DNA of 64,000 nucleotides from Pelobates cultripes (GCA_933207985.1 OW240915.1:278027408-278091407); one strand, 5' to 3'; shown: positions 24,508 through 35,255, counted from the stretch's first letter. Notes: generated by a model not told the origin, from the letters alone. Numbers and translations: made by a program.

Positions 24508-25430
24508 AATAACAGTATGAAATATTATATACTTTGTTATATGAAAGTGTTGTATGACGTTATATGTTTGTGAAAACATTTTACACATAGTACATGTTAT
24601 AGTGTCGGTGTCAAAGGGTTGCTACATGGTTATATATGTGATGGTTTAAATATTGCATATTGGCCAAATGCACATGTCATTTGGACTTTGCTATCTAAGA
24701 ACTAGGATCAGTCCTAAAAGTACTGAAAACCTAATTTATTCCCCTTACACCATCGACTCATAGAATATCTGCCTAGTTTCTAACAAGTCTGCACTTAACT
24801 GAATCTTACTGCAAAAAAAATGACATGTGACCACATAGTGTCCTTGCCTGCTGGTGGCCAAGTCTGTGCTCTGCAAAAATAATTAGCTTTAACTATGGAT
24901 TATATTAAAATCTAAAAGTTAAATAGGAGGGCTTATCTGTTTTAAAGCTCTGGGAATCTATGACAATATCACATTCTGAACAGATTTTCATGTGTTACAT
25001 TTTATACTGGAAATGGATGAAACCTAAAGTTGATTGTCACAGTTGACTTCGACCACCTATCAGCATGAGGCTAATGTGGGCTTACTAACCACTCTTATTG
25101 TAGATAATACATTCATTTAGCGATAGCCGAGCCAAGTAGAAGCTGATGGTATCTATCTGGATTAACAACATATATCACAGAATGTGAGCTCACTGCTCTA
25201 AACTCTGAAATATCCTATCTATAAGATCAGCTAATAAAATAAAAAAAACATTAACAGAGCACTCAGTAATGGTGACAATCTGTGAATAAAACTGTTTAGT
25301 TGTGTAATAAATTTATGCTACGCATTGGTTACGTCCTGTTTCAAAGACACCAAACATAGAATTTGTAAGTTTCATTTGTTATCAGATTTGTATTCATTAT
25401 CTGCAATTGAAAGGCATGGATGGGGCCCCG
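24508..25430. other. no feature recognised
   Basis: AT-rich DNA without supported features. Confidence 0.4.
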
Positions 25431-25597
25431 ACAGGCACACACACACACACACATACATACACAAACAGATACATACATACAGACACAGACAGACACACAC
25501 ACATACAAAGACACATACACACAGAGACAGACCCACAGACACATACAGAGACACATACATACACAGACACATACACAGACAGACACAGACAGACACA
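25431..25597. repeat. (CA)n / ACAGACACATAC microsatellite
   Basis: A CACACA run changes into repeats of ACACATACA and ACAGACAGAC. The many overlapping open frames of His/Thr or Cys/Val repeats here are artefacts of the array. Confidence 0.9.
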
Positions 25598-25750
25598 TGG
25601 GCCCCTTGAACGTGCGGCACCTGCGGTTTGCTGCGCGGGCCGGGCCCGCAACACATGGTGGTGGGCACCTGGTTGCAGGGGTCCGCAGGGTGGCTGGGCC
25701 CCCTGGAGTGGCAGGCCCGGTCACAGCTGCGACTGCGGTATGTACCCCAC
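25598..25750. repeat. GC-rich interspersed repeat
   Basis: Contains GGGCCGGGCCCGCAACACAT, GGTTGCAGGGGTCCGCAGGG and GGTCACAGCTGCGACTGCGG. A related GC-rich block lies at 37187-37345, where it starts CAGTGGTGTAACTACC, a hAT-like terminus. The class is tentative. Confidence 0.5.
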
Positions 25751-25806
25751 TGTGTCAATGCAATTTTGTTTTTATTCACTTTTCCATTTCTTATGCCCCT
25801 TGTTTC

Positions 25807-25886
25807 TTAACCTCTTAAGGACACATGACATGTGTGACATGTCATGATTCCCTTTTATTCTAGACGTTTCGTCCTTAGGGGGTTAA
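25807..25886. mobile_element. 80-bp TTAA-bounded miniature element
   Basis: It starts TTAACCTCTTAAGGACACAT and ends GTCCTTAGGGGGTTAA, giving good inverted ends on TTAA. The interior matches the copy at 15198-15269. It is too small to encode anything. Confidence 0.8.
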
Positions 25887-26408
25887 TGAATATACTTTCC
25901 CCATTACCACTTGTCTTCATTTATATTAATTGTGTTTTTTAATTGCTACAAATCTCTATAACAAAATGCCACCATTTTGGCATCCTATGTCCATGATGTC
26001 CCTTCTGTGGGATTACTTTGATTGTTGCAGTCTGGGTAAATTATATTAGCAAATAAAATGAAACTCTGCTTAAGCTCCAACCATTGCAAAAACTGACAAA
26101 AAGCATGCTCCCCTTAAGAAAAAAAAAGTTTTGTTTTTTTCCCATTAAAAACCTAAACCTGCAAAGTGACATAGCCACTTTAACTGTGAAATGGACTTCT
26201 GGGGCCGAAAAACATGGTGCATTGAAATGTGCTCTATGTGCTAGACGTATGTTGGCTATGCTGATTTTTCATAATATTTAATTACAAATTAATCTTTTAT
26301 GGCAGTATAGAAGTTAAGGATATAGATCCATGGATCTTTTTGTTCCAGATCTATGCAGCAAATTGAACTTCCACAAGAAAATATTACTCCACAAATGGGC
26401 TCTAGAGC
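25887..26408. other. no feature recognised
   Basis: AT-rich DNA without supported features. Confidence 0.4.
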
Positions 26409-26416
26409 CTTTATAC

Positions 26417-26552
26417 CAGGCATAGGCAACCTTCGGCACTCCAGATGTTTTGGACTACACCTCCCATGATGATTTGCTAACATGAGGGGTGTAAGAGCAT
26501 TATGGGGGATGTAATCCACAACATCTGGAGTGCCGAAGGTGGCCTATGCCTG
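26417..26552. mobile_element. hAT-type miniature element with perfect 8-bp target duplication
   Basis: The ends are CAGGCATAGGCAACCTTCGG and CCGAAGGTGGCCTATGCCTG. They are flanked by CTTTATAC on both sides (26409-26416, 26553-26560). The interior shares TGTTTTGGACTACA with the copy at 24374. The long, nearly perfect inverted ends suggest a younger copy. Confidence 0.9.
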
Positions 26553-26560
26553 CTTTATAC

Positions 26561-27159
26561 TAACATTTATTAGGAAGACCTTTCAGATGAATGTGCAAAA
26601 ACAATAAAACCACTTGTTAATGTTTCCATCTCTCATATGCTTTAGAAAATACCTGATGACCAAAGGAACTCATACCAGTCTGAGGATTTATACTTATTTC
26701 AGAGGAACAAATAGAAATAAATAGAAAGACACATTTTGTACCTGGTAAACTTTAGTATGGGAAAGTGCATTCTTCAACTGGGGGATAGCACTGAATCCCA
26801 CTTCCTGTATGTCACCTAAACTGTGCTTCCTATGAGGGGGTAACCCTAAAATAACTAAGTAGGAATATGAGAATCCCAATACCCCCCTCCTCTTCTACAT
26901 GCTAAGGGCTGCTAATGCCCAAATACCCACTGTTCAGTAGATATACCCCCAATAATAAAAACATGCATGCATTTAATTATGCATTCTTATATTGTGGGTT
27001 TATCTAAAAACTGCTTGCAAAAGCTGCAGATCTTATGTCTAAAGCCTTTGCAAGCCCTCCCCATCTAACACAGACAAGTTTGCCCTTGTCATGTTCTTCA
27101 GCCAAAATGACTAAGAACGCTTTTCAGTAAATTATTTAGTACCCCACAAATGACCAAAC
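26561..27159. other. no feature recognised
   Basis: AT-rich DNA without supported features. Confidence 0.4.
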
Positions 27160-27520
27160 TTAAAGGGATACTATAGTGTCAGGAATACAAACATGTATTC
27201 CTGGCACTATAGTGGTTAACTAACTATTTAGGTGACCAGCCCCCCTCGGATCGCATGGAAAAGGTTTTAAACTGACCTTTTTTTTCCATGCCATGCCATC
27301 TTGCGCCAGCTAGCCCTCTGGCTCTGCCTCCATGGCTGAGATCATCAATCTGCGCCAATCAGCTTCTCCTCATAGAGATGTATTATATCAGTGTGTCTGT
27401 GAGGAAGATTCAGTGCCTCCATGCATAGGTTGGACACTCTGAACGCCAGCGCTGCATTCTTTCATTTCTCCTGATCAATAAATGCCTCCCCTTTGCTGAC
27501 TTCCAGGTGCAAAGGAGTCA
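27160..27520. mobile_element. TTAA miniature element, one end recognised
   Basis: It starts TTAAAGGGATACTATAGTGT, followed by a small hairpin of AGGAATACAAACATGTATTCCT. The right end is not clear; homology seems to fade near 27520. Confidence 0.55.
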
Positions 27521-29100
27521 GTTTATAGGAATAATTGACAGGGAGCTAAAATGGAGGTGCCAAGTTTCAGGATAAAAAAGATGTAGATTTGTACTTCCAC
27601 TTCTCACAAATCACAATTATCTACTTGTTTAACATAGGGGATTAGTAAACATAATATGGAAATTCCAGGGAAGTGACACTTCCCCATGAAGCCTTTTGAC
27701 ACCTGGGTGGATGAAATTATTAATCCCAATTGCAGCAATTACTGCTAGGCTGCCCTTGCCATTTCATTTTTATATTAATTATGTAGCTGCTTGGATAATT
27801 TAGAGGGAATTGCTCCAGTTTTTTTCACTAAACAAAGACTTTATTTGCTAAGTAGCAGTCACGGATAGTCATAAGCAGCCATCTTAGGTGAACCAGGTCT
27901 ACTTGTCAATTTCTGACATGACACAGAGGGAGGGGCTTGATATTCTCTATCTTACAAATTAACTAGCTTTGTGAACCCCAGAATACCTGTATGTAATATA
28001 CAAGTTTATTCTTATTATATAAAATATTTTTTATTGAAGCATTGGACCATGATTGGACCTTTCATACCACCACACCTAATGTATCAACATGATACTTTAA
28101 GTTACACGGTTTTGAAGTATCTACTATCCATTTTGTTATGGCACAAATAAAAGGAAACGGAGAGCACTTTAAATTCTACTCTAGATCATTTGTTTTCTCT
28201 GCTTGTCTTTCAATCTTTGGCACAGTTTGTCAGACCGTAAGTCTCTGCTTGTTGCCTGTCTTCATGCAATTGTCTTGCGGCCTGTTCATATTTTAAAACC
28301 CACATTTGACTCATAATCTAATATATTGTCTTTGTGTTTGTTTATATATGTATAACTTTCTCCATTTGTTTATATGGTGACTATTATACAAACTGAGTCA
28401 AGAAGAAATAGGGACCACCCATGTTAATTTACACATCAAAGACCCTCATAGTGTGTTAATGATTGAGTGGTAGGGTATCTATATCCTAGATACACCCATT
28501 TGGTGATATTAATATATTAAGTTTGGTTCCTGAAGGTCTAAAACCAAGAAAAAAACCTTTAATGTAAGTATATGTGTGTATGTTTTCACTCCGTTTGTAT
28601 TGGTTTTGAATGCTGTATATAGAGTCACTGAACATAAAAGGTGATATTGCGCAAACTCATTTTGGATAATGTTAGGGCTGGATATTCTAAATCTGTAATC
28701 TATAATTTTATCCTTAATGTTGCAGATGTGTTTTTTAGTTTGCATTTCACGGTTTGGTGAATAATCCTTGGCTTTGTCTTGTTTTGTTTTTTACCGTCAC
28801 AAACTTTTCTTTGTTGGAATTTGCAATTCCCTGGTGAATTGCTAACAATGCTTGACTTAGCGAAAAGCATAGTCTTCAAATATATGTTTCAGACACCTGG
28901 AACTGAAATTAGGGACTTAAAAGGATCACTGAAAAAAATATATCACACAAAGTCATCTAAGGACAGCTTTTGATTTATTGAAAAACACAGGTTTATGACT
29001 TACAACTGACAATGGTAGTTAATGTCTGTTAGTTATTCGTTGAAGCATGCTTCTATTTGATAAAAGAATTTGTTAATTTAATACTCTTTTCTCTCTTCAG
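27521..29100. other. AT-rich DNA ahead of a possible exon
   Basis: No coding support. The last 20 bases, AATACTCTTTTCTCTCTTCAG, form a good polypyrimidine tract and AG. Confidence 0.35.
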
Positions 29101-29259
29101 GTTGAAGCTATGCTGCCAGCAGAACCTGTTTCACAGGAGACAGGTGCAGTAACTAACAGGACCTTAAATGACTTTCTTGGAAAGCGCCATAATGCTTTTA
29201 TCCTATGTATGCAGAATTTTGAAAGAATGAAAGCTTCTTCTGCCAAATTTTACCAATAA
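29101..29259 (+). CDS. possible terminal exon of an unrecognised gene
   Basis: A strong 3' splice-site context (ACTCTTTTCTCTCTTCAG, ending at 29100) is followed at once by 52 open codons and a TAA at 29257. The product would begin VEAMLPAEPVSQETGAVTNR and end MKASSAKFYQ. The composition is balanced rather than low-complexity, and an A-rich stretch follows the stop. I do not recognise the protein. No partner exon is visible upstream, and by chance such a frame is not rare in 64 kb, so this is only a candidate. It could also be an old retrogene or transposon piece. Confidence 0.25.
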   Translation, partial: VEAMLPAEPVSQETGAVTNRTLNDFLGKRHNAFILCMQNFERMKASSAKFYQ

Positions 29260-29311
29260 AAAAAAATAGAGCTATTAAAACACATATGTTGTTCAGTATG
29301 GAGTAATGTTT

Positions 29312-29640
29312 GTTTCAGCCCTCCATACCTCTCAAAATGTCAAATGGACAAAGAGGGACATTTTCATTTTAGGGCTTACTGATAATAATTTTTGCAATTT
29401 CAATCTAATTTCAAACAAGAACAATGCATCTTATTTACACCGACTGATTTCTAAACACAATTATAGTTAAAAAATGTTTCAAAAAAAAAACATTACCCTA
29501 CGTGTTATTGCTGTGGAGCTCTGTTAAAAAATATGGAGCAGCTAGACAAGAGGGATAGTGGAATAGAAAAGAGGGACAGATGGATTTGGGCCTTAAATAG
29601 GGACTGTCCCATCTACAGAGAGGCATCATCGGTATTCAAA
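29312..29640. repeat. interspersed repeat with CCTCTC...GACAAAGAGGGACA motifs
   Basis: It contains CCATACCTCTCAAAATGTCA, GACAAAGAGGGACATTTTCA and ATAGGGACTGTCCCATCTAC, ending with an opposed AGAGAGGCAT. This looks like a noncoding repeat type common in frogs. The class is not determined. Confidence 0.4.
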
Positions 29641-29879
29641 GTTTTGATAAATGTCCTGTAGCAGAGAATGACGTTTTGTAACTTCAGTTCATATGAGCCT
29701 TGTTTAGCATCTTAAAAGTAGCAACACCTGAAAAACTACTGCTGCTACTTATTTAGGGATCCTTAAAGCTTATATCTGTAGTATGTACAGGTAGTCATTC
29801 TATTATTGTGTTTTTTATATTTCCCCACAGAACAGAAAATGTAAAAAGAGCCTCTAATTTGACTTATCACTACTGATAT

Positions 29880-30180
29880 TTCAAGAATTTCTTAATTAAT
29901 ATGTGGGGATGAGATGGCGAGCCATTGAATTCTGGGATTTATTTCCTGCTACAACAGAGAAGGTCTGAGATCCCTTGGAAAAAGGCAATAGCCGAAACAT
30001 TGGGGAGGCTTGGTTTCCAGCCCTAGGTCACTATACATGGTAACATATCTAACGGGTAATCAGCTTGCACTTTATTGTTATTAGTGGGTAGTGTATACAC
30101 TTGTCTATTATGCACTTTATATTGTATATCAATTGTCTGGTGTATTGATTGTATCAAATAAAATCTTTTCTTTTTGCATA
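29880..30180 (+). mobile_element. Penelope-like terminal fragment with hammerhead-like motif
   Basis: A degenerate hammerhead-like motif (29973-30012) is followed by a long AT-rich part with a TATCAAATAAAATC polyadenylation-like word near 30153. That order fits the terminal repeat of frog Penelope-like elements. No coding part is attached. Inference only. Confidence 0.4.
29973..30012 (+). ncRNA. hammerhead-ribozyme-like motif (degenerate)
   Basis: CCTTGGAAAAA, a three-pair stem II GGC/GCC with loop AATA (29984-29993), then GAAACATTGGGG. The catalytic core is strongly changed, so activity is unlikely. Confidence 0.3.
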
Positions 30181-30864
30181 AATTGGTGTGCAATGGTTTT
30201 CGTATAATTCTTATGTGGGGTCTTGATAAGGTAATGAGATTTTTCCCATTTTTAACACCCTGTTTCAATAGTGCATGTTACACTGTGTTACCAGCAATAG
30301 AGTTGAGCGCTTACTATATATTTTGTATGTATACAATAGAGAGGGTAAACAGGATTTTATATGGTTTTATAGATTTCTGAGGACCAGTGAACAAAAAAAA
30401 AGATTGCTTCTTCATTTTGAAGAGTGGACAGCAAGGTTGGTACAGTTCATAACATGTTACAGAAGTCCAAATAACCATCGCCCCCTCCATTCGAATTGCT
30501 TGTTTATTTATGCAACAATATGCACTTCATACACAACTTCCAGGTTTCACAAGAACCTATGTTCTCTAACACAGCTTAGATGCAGATCTATTCATTATCC
30601 AACATTACAGCTTTAACTTGATCATGTGGGCAGAGAATAAAAACTACATTATACATGTGTCTACAAATCAAGAATGCCCTCTCATATCTTAATATACTAT
30701 AATATAAATATATTTAAGGCAGGGCCTGTAGTTGTGGGAGAGGCTTGAGGTTCCCTTTATAAGGGCCTCCAATTCTAGCTCACATACCGTGATTGGCCTG
30801 GCGAGTTAATAGCTTACCTGTATCCACTTTGTCCTGTCTCCTGGCTTGCTGTCCGTTTTTTCAT
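30181..30864. other. no feature recognised
   Basis: A 113-codon frame at 30275-30616 shows no protein pattern and overlaps a frame in another phase. I do not call it. Confidence 0.35.
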
Positions 30865-30982
30865 CTTGGTTTAAAATACATACATTTATTGCAACTTTAA
30901 ATATAAAAACAAAAACATAGAATTAAATAAAAATATCCAGTTGCTTCTATATACGATAACGAATGTTCCAGTAATTAGCTCC

Positions 30983-31025
30983 AGTCCCAAGACGCGTTTC
31001 ACCCACACTATGCGGGCTTTTTCAT
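30983..31025 (-). ncRNA. hammerhead-ribozyme-like motif, copy 1 of 3
   Basis: On the minus strand: TATGAAAAAGCCC, loop, GGGT, GAAACGCGTC. Stem II pairs GCCC with GGGT. The core strand is TATGAAAAA instead of CTGANGA, so this is a derived form. Confidence 0.35.
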
Positions 31026-31055
31026 AGTGTGGGTGAAACCCGTCTCGGGACTGGA
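31018..31055 (+). ncRNA. hammerhead-ribozyme-like motif, copy 2 of 3 (5' part missing)
   Basis: It keeps TGTGGGTGAAACCCGTCTCG. The left core strand is shared with the opposed copy 1, because the two meet in a palindrome. GAAACCCGTC differs from GAAACGCGTC at one base. Confidence 0.3.
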
Positions 31056-31137
31056 GCTAATTACTGGGACATTCTTTATCTTATATAGAAGCAACTGGAT
31101 ATTTTTATTTAATTCTATGTTTTTGTTTTTATTTTTC

Positions 31138-31180
31138 AATTGAAAAAGCCCCCATAGTGTGGGTGAAACGCGTCTCGGGA
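31138..31180 (+). ncRNA. hammerhead-ribozyme-like motif, copy 3 of 3
   Basis: TTGAAAAAGCCCCCATAGTG then TGGGTGAAACGCGTCTCGGG. Stem II GCCC/GGGT and the GAAAC-GC-GTC part are intact; the core strand lacks the G8 of CTGANGA. Confidence 0.35.
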
Positions 31181-31300
31181 CTGGAGCTAATTACTCGGAC
31201 ATTCTTTATCTTATATAAAAGCAACTGGATATTTTTATTTAATTCTATGTTTTTGTTTTTATATTTAAAGTTGCAATAAATGTATGTATTTTAAACCAAG

Positions 31301-32029
31301 TCCCATCAGCTTCTAACTTCATCTTGCTGCTAAAGAAGGGCAGGTGCCCCCCTCTTGAGGTACCCAGGTCTATCATCTAGAGACAGGTTCTCATTGGCTC
31401 AGGAAAAGGTGAGCACAACCATAACCACTGTGTTTTTTTTTTGGTTGAAACTTACACTAGGAAGTCTCCCTTTCTCTCTCCTTTGAGGAAATCCATTCCA
31501 GGCAAAAGGGTGCAGTGTCTCCATATGACACTACTGTGCAAGTGATTTGAGCCTGTCCCTTTAAGGCTCTGATCAATGTGAGTTTGACTACTTGAATTCT
31601 CACCAAAATACATTATCACCTGTGGATTTACACTATATTGTGTTTTATTTTTTGTTTCCTTTATATGTACTGATATACATCTGAGATTTAACCATATTTT
31701 AGGGTAAGTTTATACCTTTAGCGCTCCACTCATTTGATTAGTAGAGTCTGGACGTTATATCCAGATTGTACTAAGCTCACTTTGGTTCATTACTATAATT
31801 AGTGGGGATAAGAGAGTATCCACTAGAGTGTGTAGCTGCTTATTTTTAACTCAATTACATTTGTAAGCGCACTATACACAGTAATCACCAATCTATGTGA
31901 CATGTGGATTTAGTGCATGTAGACTGTTGCACATTTGTTCCTATTGTTTCTGGGCTCATGCTAAATCCATGTGCCCAAATAAAATGTACCCTAAACCCTA
32001 CCTAACTTGTATTGATAGTGATTGTTTTT
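31301..32029. other. unclassified, with a terminal-repeat-like piece
   Basis: Around 31620-31735 the words GATTTACACTATATTGTG and TAGCGCTCCACTCATTTG resemble those near 32570-32710 (AGATTTACACTATTGTG, TCGCTCCACTTC) inside the nested insertion. It may be another fragment of that element. Confidence 0.35.
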
Positions 32030-33705
32030 CTGACCTGTTAAGGAGTCACCCTTCACGACACTTGGTTCACTTTTTGGTTGAGGGATTATCACAAGGGTTT
32101 CACACGGGTATCATTTACTTGCCATCTGGTACGCTTGATGTAACAATTTACAGTCAGCCTTAGCAGATTCAGATTCGGTAGAGATACTGCTAAAGACAGA
32201 GTTGGAACCGGAATGAAAAAAGAAAAGTGGGTGGAGCTTTGACCGCTGCGACAGCCGGGAAACACGAACGGTACCTTGTGAGAGCTGGGACCGCAACCTG
32301 ATCACATACGAGACGGCAAACTGCAGAGACTCCAACATCTATATGGGAGATCCCTCAATGACTGAGCGTAATTATGAGTAGCGGGTACATGTACCGTAGT
32401 ACTCATCACTTTACCTTGTAAGTGGCTGTGCATCTCAATTGTGTCTTTTAGGGACAAAATGATTTGTTTTTATTTTTTAATGATTTGTTAAATAAGTATC
32501 TTATATAAATATGGTATAGATATATTATATTCTAATCCACTCCATTTGTATGTGTGACACTAGTTAGCAGATTTACACTATTGTGTCTATTTTTCTATTT
32601 TTTTCCTTTATGTATCGTATGACCCCTTGACTGATTACTGGCTGCATAAGTATTAACGTTTTGAACTATTCCTGGGTGTGGGGTACCTCACGTAAATATC
32701 GCTCCACTTCTTGTTACTTTAGAGTTGGAACAGGGATTTTTTCTCTGCCCTTTTAGGTCCCCCTTTCACCTTATGGAGAACAAATCGGATTGGGATAGTC
32801 ACTGGCAAATCTTCCCATAAAAGCAGATTGATCATTGACCTATCAGCACCACACTTCTCCACGTTTCCTAGTCTTAACTCCCTCATACCCTCTGATGAGT
32901 TTTCTTTAGAATACTCCACCATTGACAATGCCATCTGGGCCATTCTCACGGTTGGGGCAGGGGCATGGCTCAGCAAAACCGATATTGACAATGCATTCAA
33001 ATTACTTCCTTTCCCTATGGCATTTGCATGGAATTAAGTGGCAGCGTACTATATTATTTTTTCACCAGACTCACGTTTGGTTCCAAGAGTAGGCCCAAAA
33101 TATTTAATATTTTGGTGAAAACCCTTTGCTGGTTGCTACTTAACGTGTGCAGATGCCCTATGGTCATACATTACTTAGACGATTTCCTTACAATAGAAGA
33201 CAACTCTCCTCCCTCACAGTATTACAGCGGCAATCTGTCTTTTTTAATTCCTGGGGATACCAGTCTCCTCTTAAAAGACTGAGGGTCCTGACACGTTAAT
33301 TCCTTTTTTGGGGATTTAACTTGACTCGGTTAATATGCTATCCTGTCTTCCCCATGATAAAATTGAGCGAACTTTGTCAAGTATCGACATTTACCTAAGA
33401 TTGGGTTCCTGCAACCGGCAGTAACTGCAGTCTCTGCTTGGCTCGCTCAATTTTGCCATGGGAATCATTCCACAACACAGATCTTTTATTTCACGACTAC
33501 TCTGTTTGTTTCCTCACCTTCCTTCAGACTACTCATGCATTGCTTTGGACCCTCACGCAATGGCAGACTTACGCATGTGGCGCAATTACTTGCTACCTTG
33601 GAACGGGAAGCCGATGTTTATCCCACCAATCTCTGACAGTTCCCTGACAATCTGGACAGATACTTCATATGTTACTGCTAATTATATGTTGTCTAACAAT
33701 TAAGG
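32030..33705 (+). pseudogene. DIRS/Ngaro-like reverse transcriptase-RNase H remnant
   Basis: Broken frames in order encode HLVHFLVEGLSQGFHTGI (about 32060-32113), SLADSDSVEILLKTELE (about 32156-32206), then after an insertion GIVTGKSSHKSRLIIDLSAP (about 32790), INSLIPSDEF-type and WLSKTDIDNAFKLLP motif A (about 32965), YYFFTRLTFGSKSRPKIF (about 33046), IHYLDDFL, the catalytic box (about 33163), and a C-terminal part with ALDPHAMADLRMW and a DT-containing RNase H-like start. The pattern is that of retroelements that use a tyrosine recombinase rather than an integrase. Stops and frameshifts are many. The recombinase itself is not seen. Assigning DIRS versus Ngaro needs a search. Confidence 0.7.
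32209..32720 (+). mobile_element. 512-bp insertion in the DIRS-like gene
   Basis: It is flanked by AGAGTTGGAAC on both sides (32198-32208 and 32721-32731), continued by CCGG/AGGG-type near matches. The interrupted protein reads on across it: LLKTELE before, GFFLCPF after. The right end TATCGCTCCACTTCTTGTTACTTT resembles that of Penelope-like terminal sequences. No coding potential. Element type is inference; the target duplication is seen directly. Confidence 0.75.
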
Positions 33706-34348
33706 CAATACTGCCCCGACCACAAACATATAATATAAGTAATTTGTAACCTAGTTGTCTGCAGACAGAAAAATGGGCAATCGCATACCACTACATTCCC
33801 TTGTAAACCTTTGATAAGTCATGAATGAATAAATCCGATTGAACGAGGTATCATTATTAAAACATTCTAGAGAGACTCTGTTTGCCCAGTGATAACAAGG
33901 TAGTGATGAGTAATGTAGGAACAAGCAACAATCATTTCTTTGTCCAACCTTATTCCGTAAATATTAAGCACAATGCATTCAATATATACATGGATTTATT
34001 CAGTATAGGGATTTCTTTCACCTAGACAGGGAAGTTCTTTAACTTATCATAGTAAACTACAGGAACAGGTTTAGTACTTTAGACATTCCTATTTGTTTAT
34101 GTATTATTGTTGGAAATTTGAAAGTGAATTTCAAATGTAAGATCAAAGTAGCCAAACTAGTAGCATAACTCACTGAAGGAATGTTTCCAGTTTGGCTACT
34201 CTGACCTGAAATTTGAAATAAATTCTGAATTTACAACATTTTCCACCTAAGCAACTGACCCTGACAAACTTAGGCCTGCCTGCATAGGCGTGCGCAGCCT
34301 GTTGCATTAAGGTGTGCACCCTAAAGCACAAACACACACGCCACGTGT
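33706..34348. other. unclassified, with a small foldback
   Basis: A palindrome at about 34127-34218 has GATCAAAGTAGCCAAACT against AGTTTGGCTACTCTGACC. It is related to sequence at 17220-17300. The words CATAGGCGTGCGCAGCCTGT near 34283 start a frog-type repeat that is interrupted by the LTR at 34354. Confidence 0.4.
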
Positions 34349-34353
34349 ATATG

Positions 34354-34950
34354 TGTAACGGAGTCTTACCTGATAGGGAGTCCAGCTCGCAGAGTTATAC
34401 GCTCACCCTTGCAAAGTAGACACAGACCAGGGTGACCAGGTAAGACGCCACCTGGCCTGTGAGTCTGTGCACGGGGGCTTTCCAGGAAAAGTGCTCCAAG
34501 ACTCAGTACAGCAGGGATAAGCAGAAGCGTGGTCAAGGGAAGCCAAAATCAGGGAAGCCAGAGGTCAGAGTAGTCCAGGAGGAAAGCCAAGGTCAGAAGC
34601 CGGAATAGACAAGAATCACTGGAACGCAGGTACAGAGTAACAGGAACCAAACAAGAGAACCAGAGTCAATGAACTGACACCCCTCCCAGGGTGAGGCAGG
34701 CTTTTATATCCTGTTAATTAGGTATCAGATTCAGCTGGAGAGTTACTGACAGATCAGAGCCTTTGGTGAAGTCCAGCCCCCTGGCGCTGCAGGCAATACA
34801 AGAATAAACAGGAGTTATCCAAAGTCCTGAAATGGCTCAGAGGGAAAATAGCAGGATACGGTCCAGAAGAACCACAGTTCAAATCCCCTATTGGGTGCTT
34901 CCGGAGCGACCACGTCTGGCAGACTGGATGTCACGGCGTGAACCGTGACA
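34354..34950 (-). mobile_element. solo LTR, 597 bp, with 5-bp target duplication
   Basis: On the minus strand the block begins TGTCACGG and ends CCGTTACA, the TG...CA rule of LTRs. It is flanked by ATATG on both sides (34349-34353 and 34951-34955). A TATA-type box, GATATAAAAGCCTGCC, lies mid-block. There is no second LTR and no gag or pol beside it, so it is a solo LTR. A 5-bp duplication fits Gypsy-type elements, but also some other LTR groups. A diverged relative sits at 22795-23337 on the other strand. Confidence 0.85.
34688..34706 (-). promoter_or_regulatory. TATA box of the solo LTR
   Basis: On the minus strand AGGATATAAAAGCCTGCC, about 250 bases into the LTR. This is the expected place for the element's promoter and is conserved in degraded form at 23004. 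Whether it is active is unknown. Confidence 0.5.
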
Positions 34951-35005
34951 ATATGTATTTTTATATACACATACATCCACACATACATATACAAATATAC
35001 ATAGG

Positions 35006-35255
35006 TGCAGTGTCTGTGTGATTGTGAGCGGTGCAGTGTGTGTGATTGCGAGGGGTACAGTGTGTGTGTGTAATTGTGAAAGGTACAGTGTGGTGTAATT
35101 GTGAAGGGTGCAGTGTGTGTGATTGTGAGGGGTACAGTGTGTGAATGTGAGGGGTACCATGTGTGTAATTGTAAGGGGTACAGTGTGTGTGATTGTGAGG
35201 GGTACAGTGTGTAATTGTGAGGGGTACAGTGTGTGTGATTGTGAGGAGTGCACTG
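35006..35255. repeat. minisatellite, unit GGGGTACAGTGTGTGTGATTGTGA
   Basis: About ten units of 20-28 bases with length changes in the GT part. Open frames of His/Thr/Pro repeats on the minus strand come from this array. Confidence 0.9.

Larger units (their letters stand above)
30865..31300. repeat. Penelope-like terminal repeat in inverted plus tandem arrangement
   Basis: Three copies of one ~110-150-bp unit occur in the order minus (30865-31015), plus (31018-31130), plus (31140-31300). Outer ends are CTTGGTTTAAAATACATACA and TGTATGTATTTTAAACCAAG, exact reverse complements. Each copy has GGGACTGGAGCTAATTACT next to a hammerhead-like motif. Copies are almost identical, so the rearrangement is recent or the copies were made together. 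Confidence 0.85.

Noticed and set aside
25341..25847. Several overlapping open frames of 85-146 codons on both strands
   Set aside because: They are translations of the CA/ACAGACACAT microsatellite (runs of His-Thr or Cys-Val) and the GC-rich repeat, open in many frames at once.
30275..30616. 113-codon frame after a Penelope-like terminal fragment
   Set aside because: No recognisable motif, not a continuation of any RT or endonuclease, and overlapped by another frame.
35006..35255. CRISPR-like regular repeats
   Set aside because: Units are contiguous with no unique spacers; this is a eukaryotic minisatellite.
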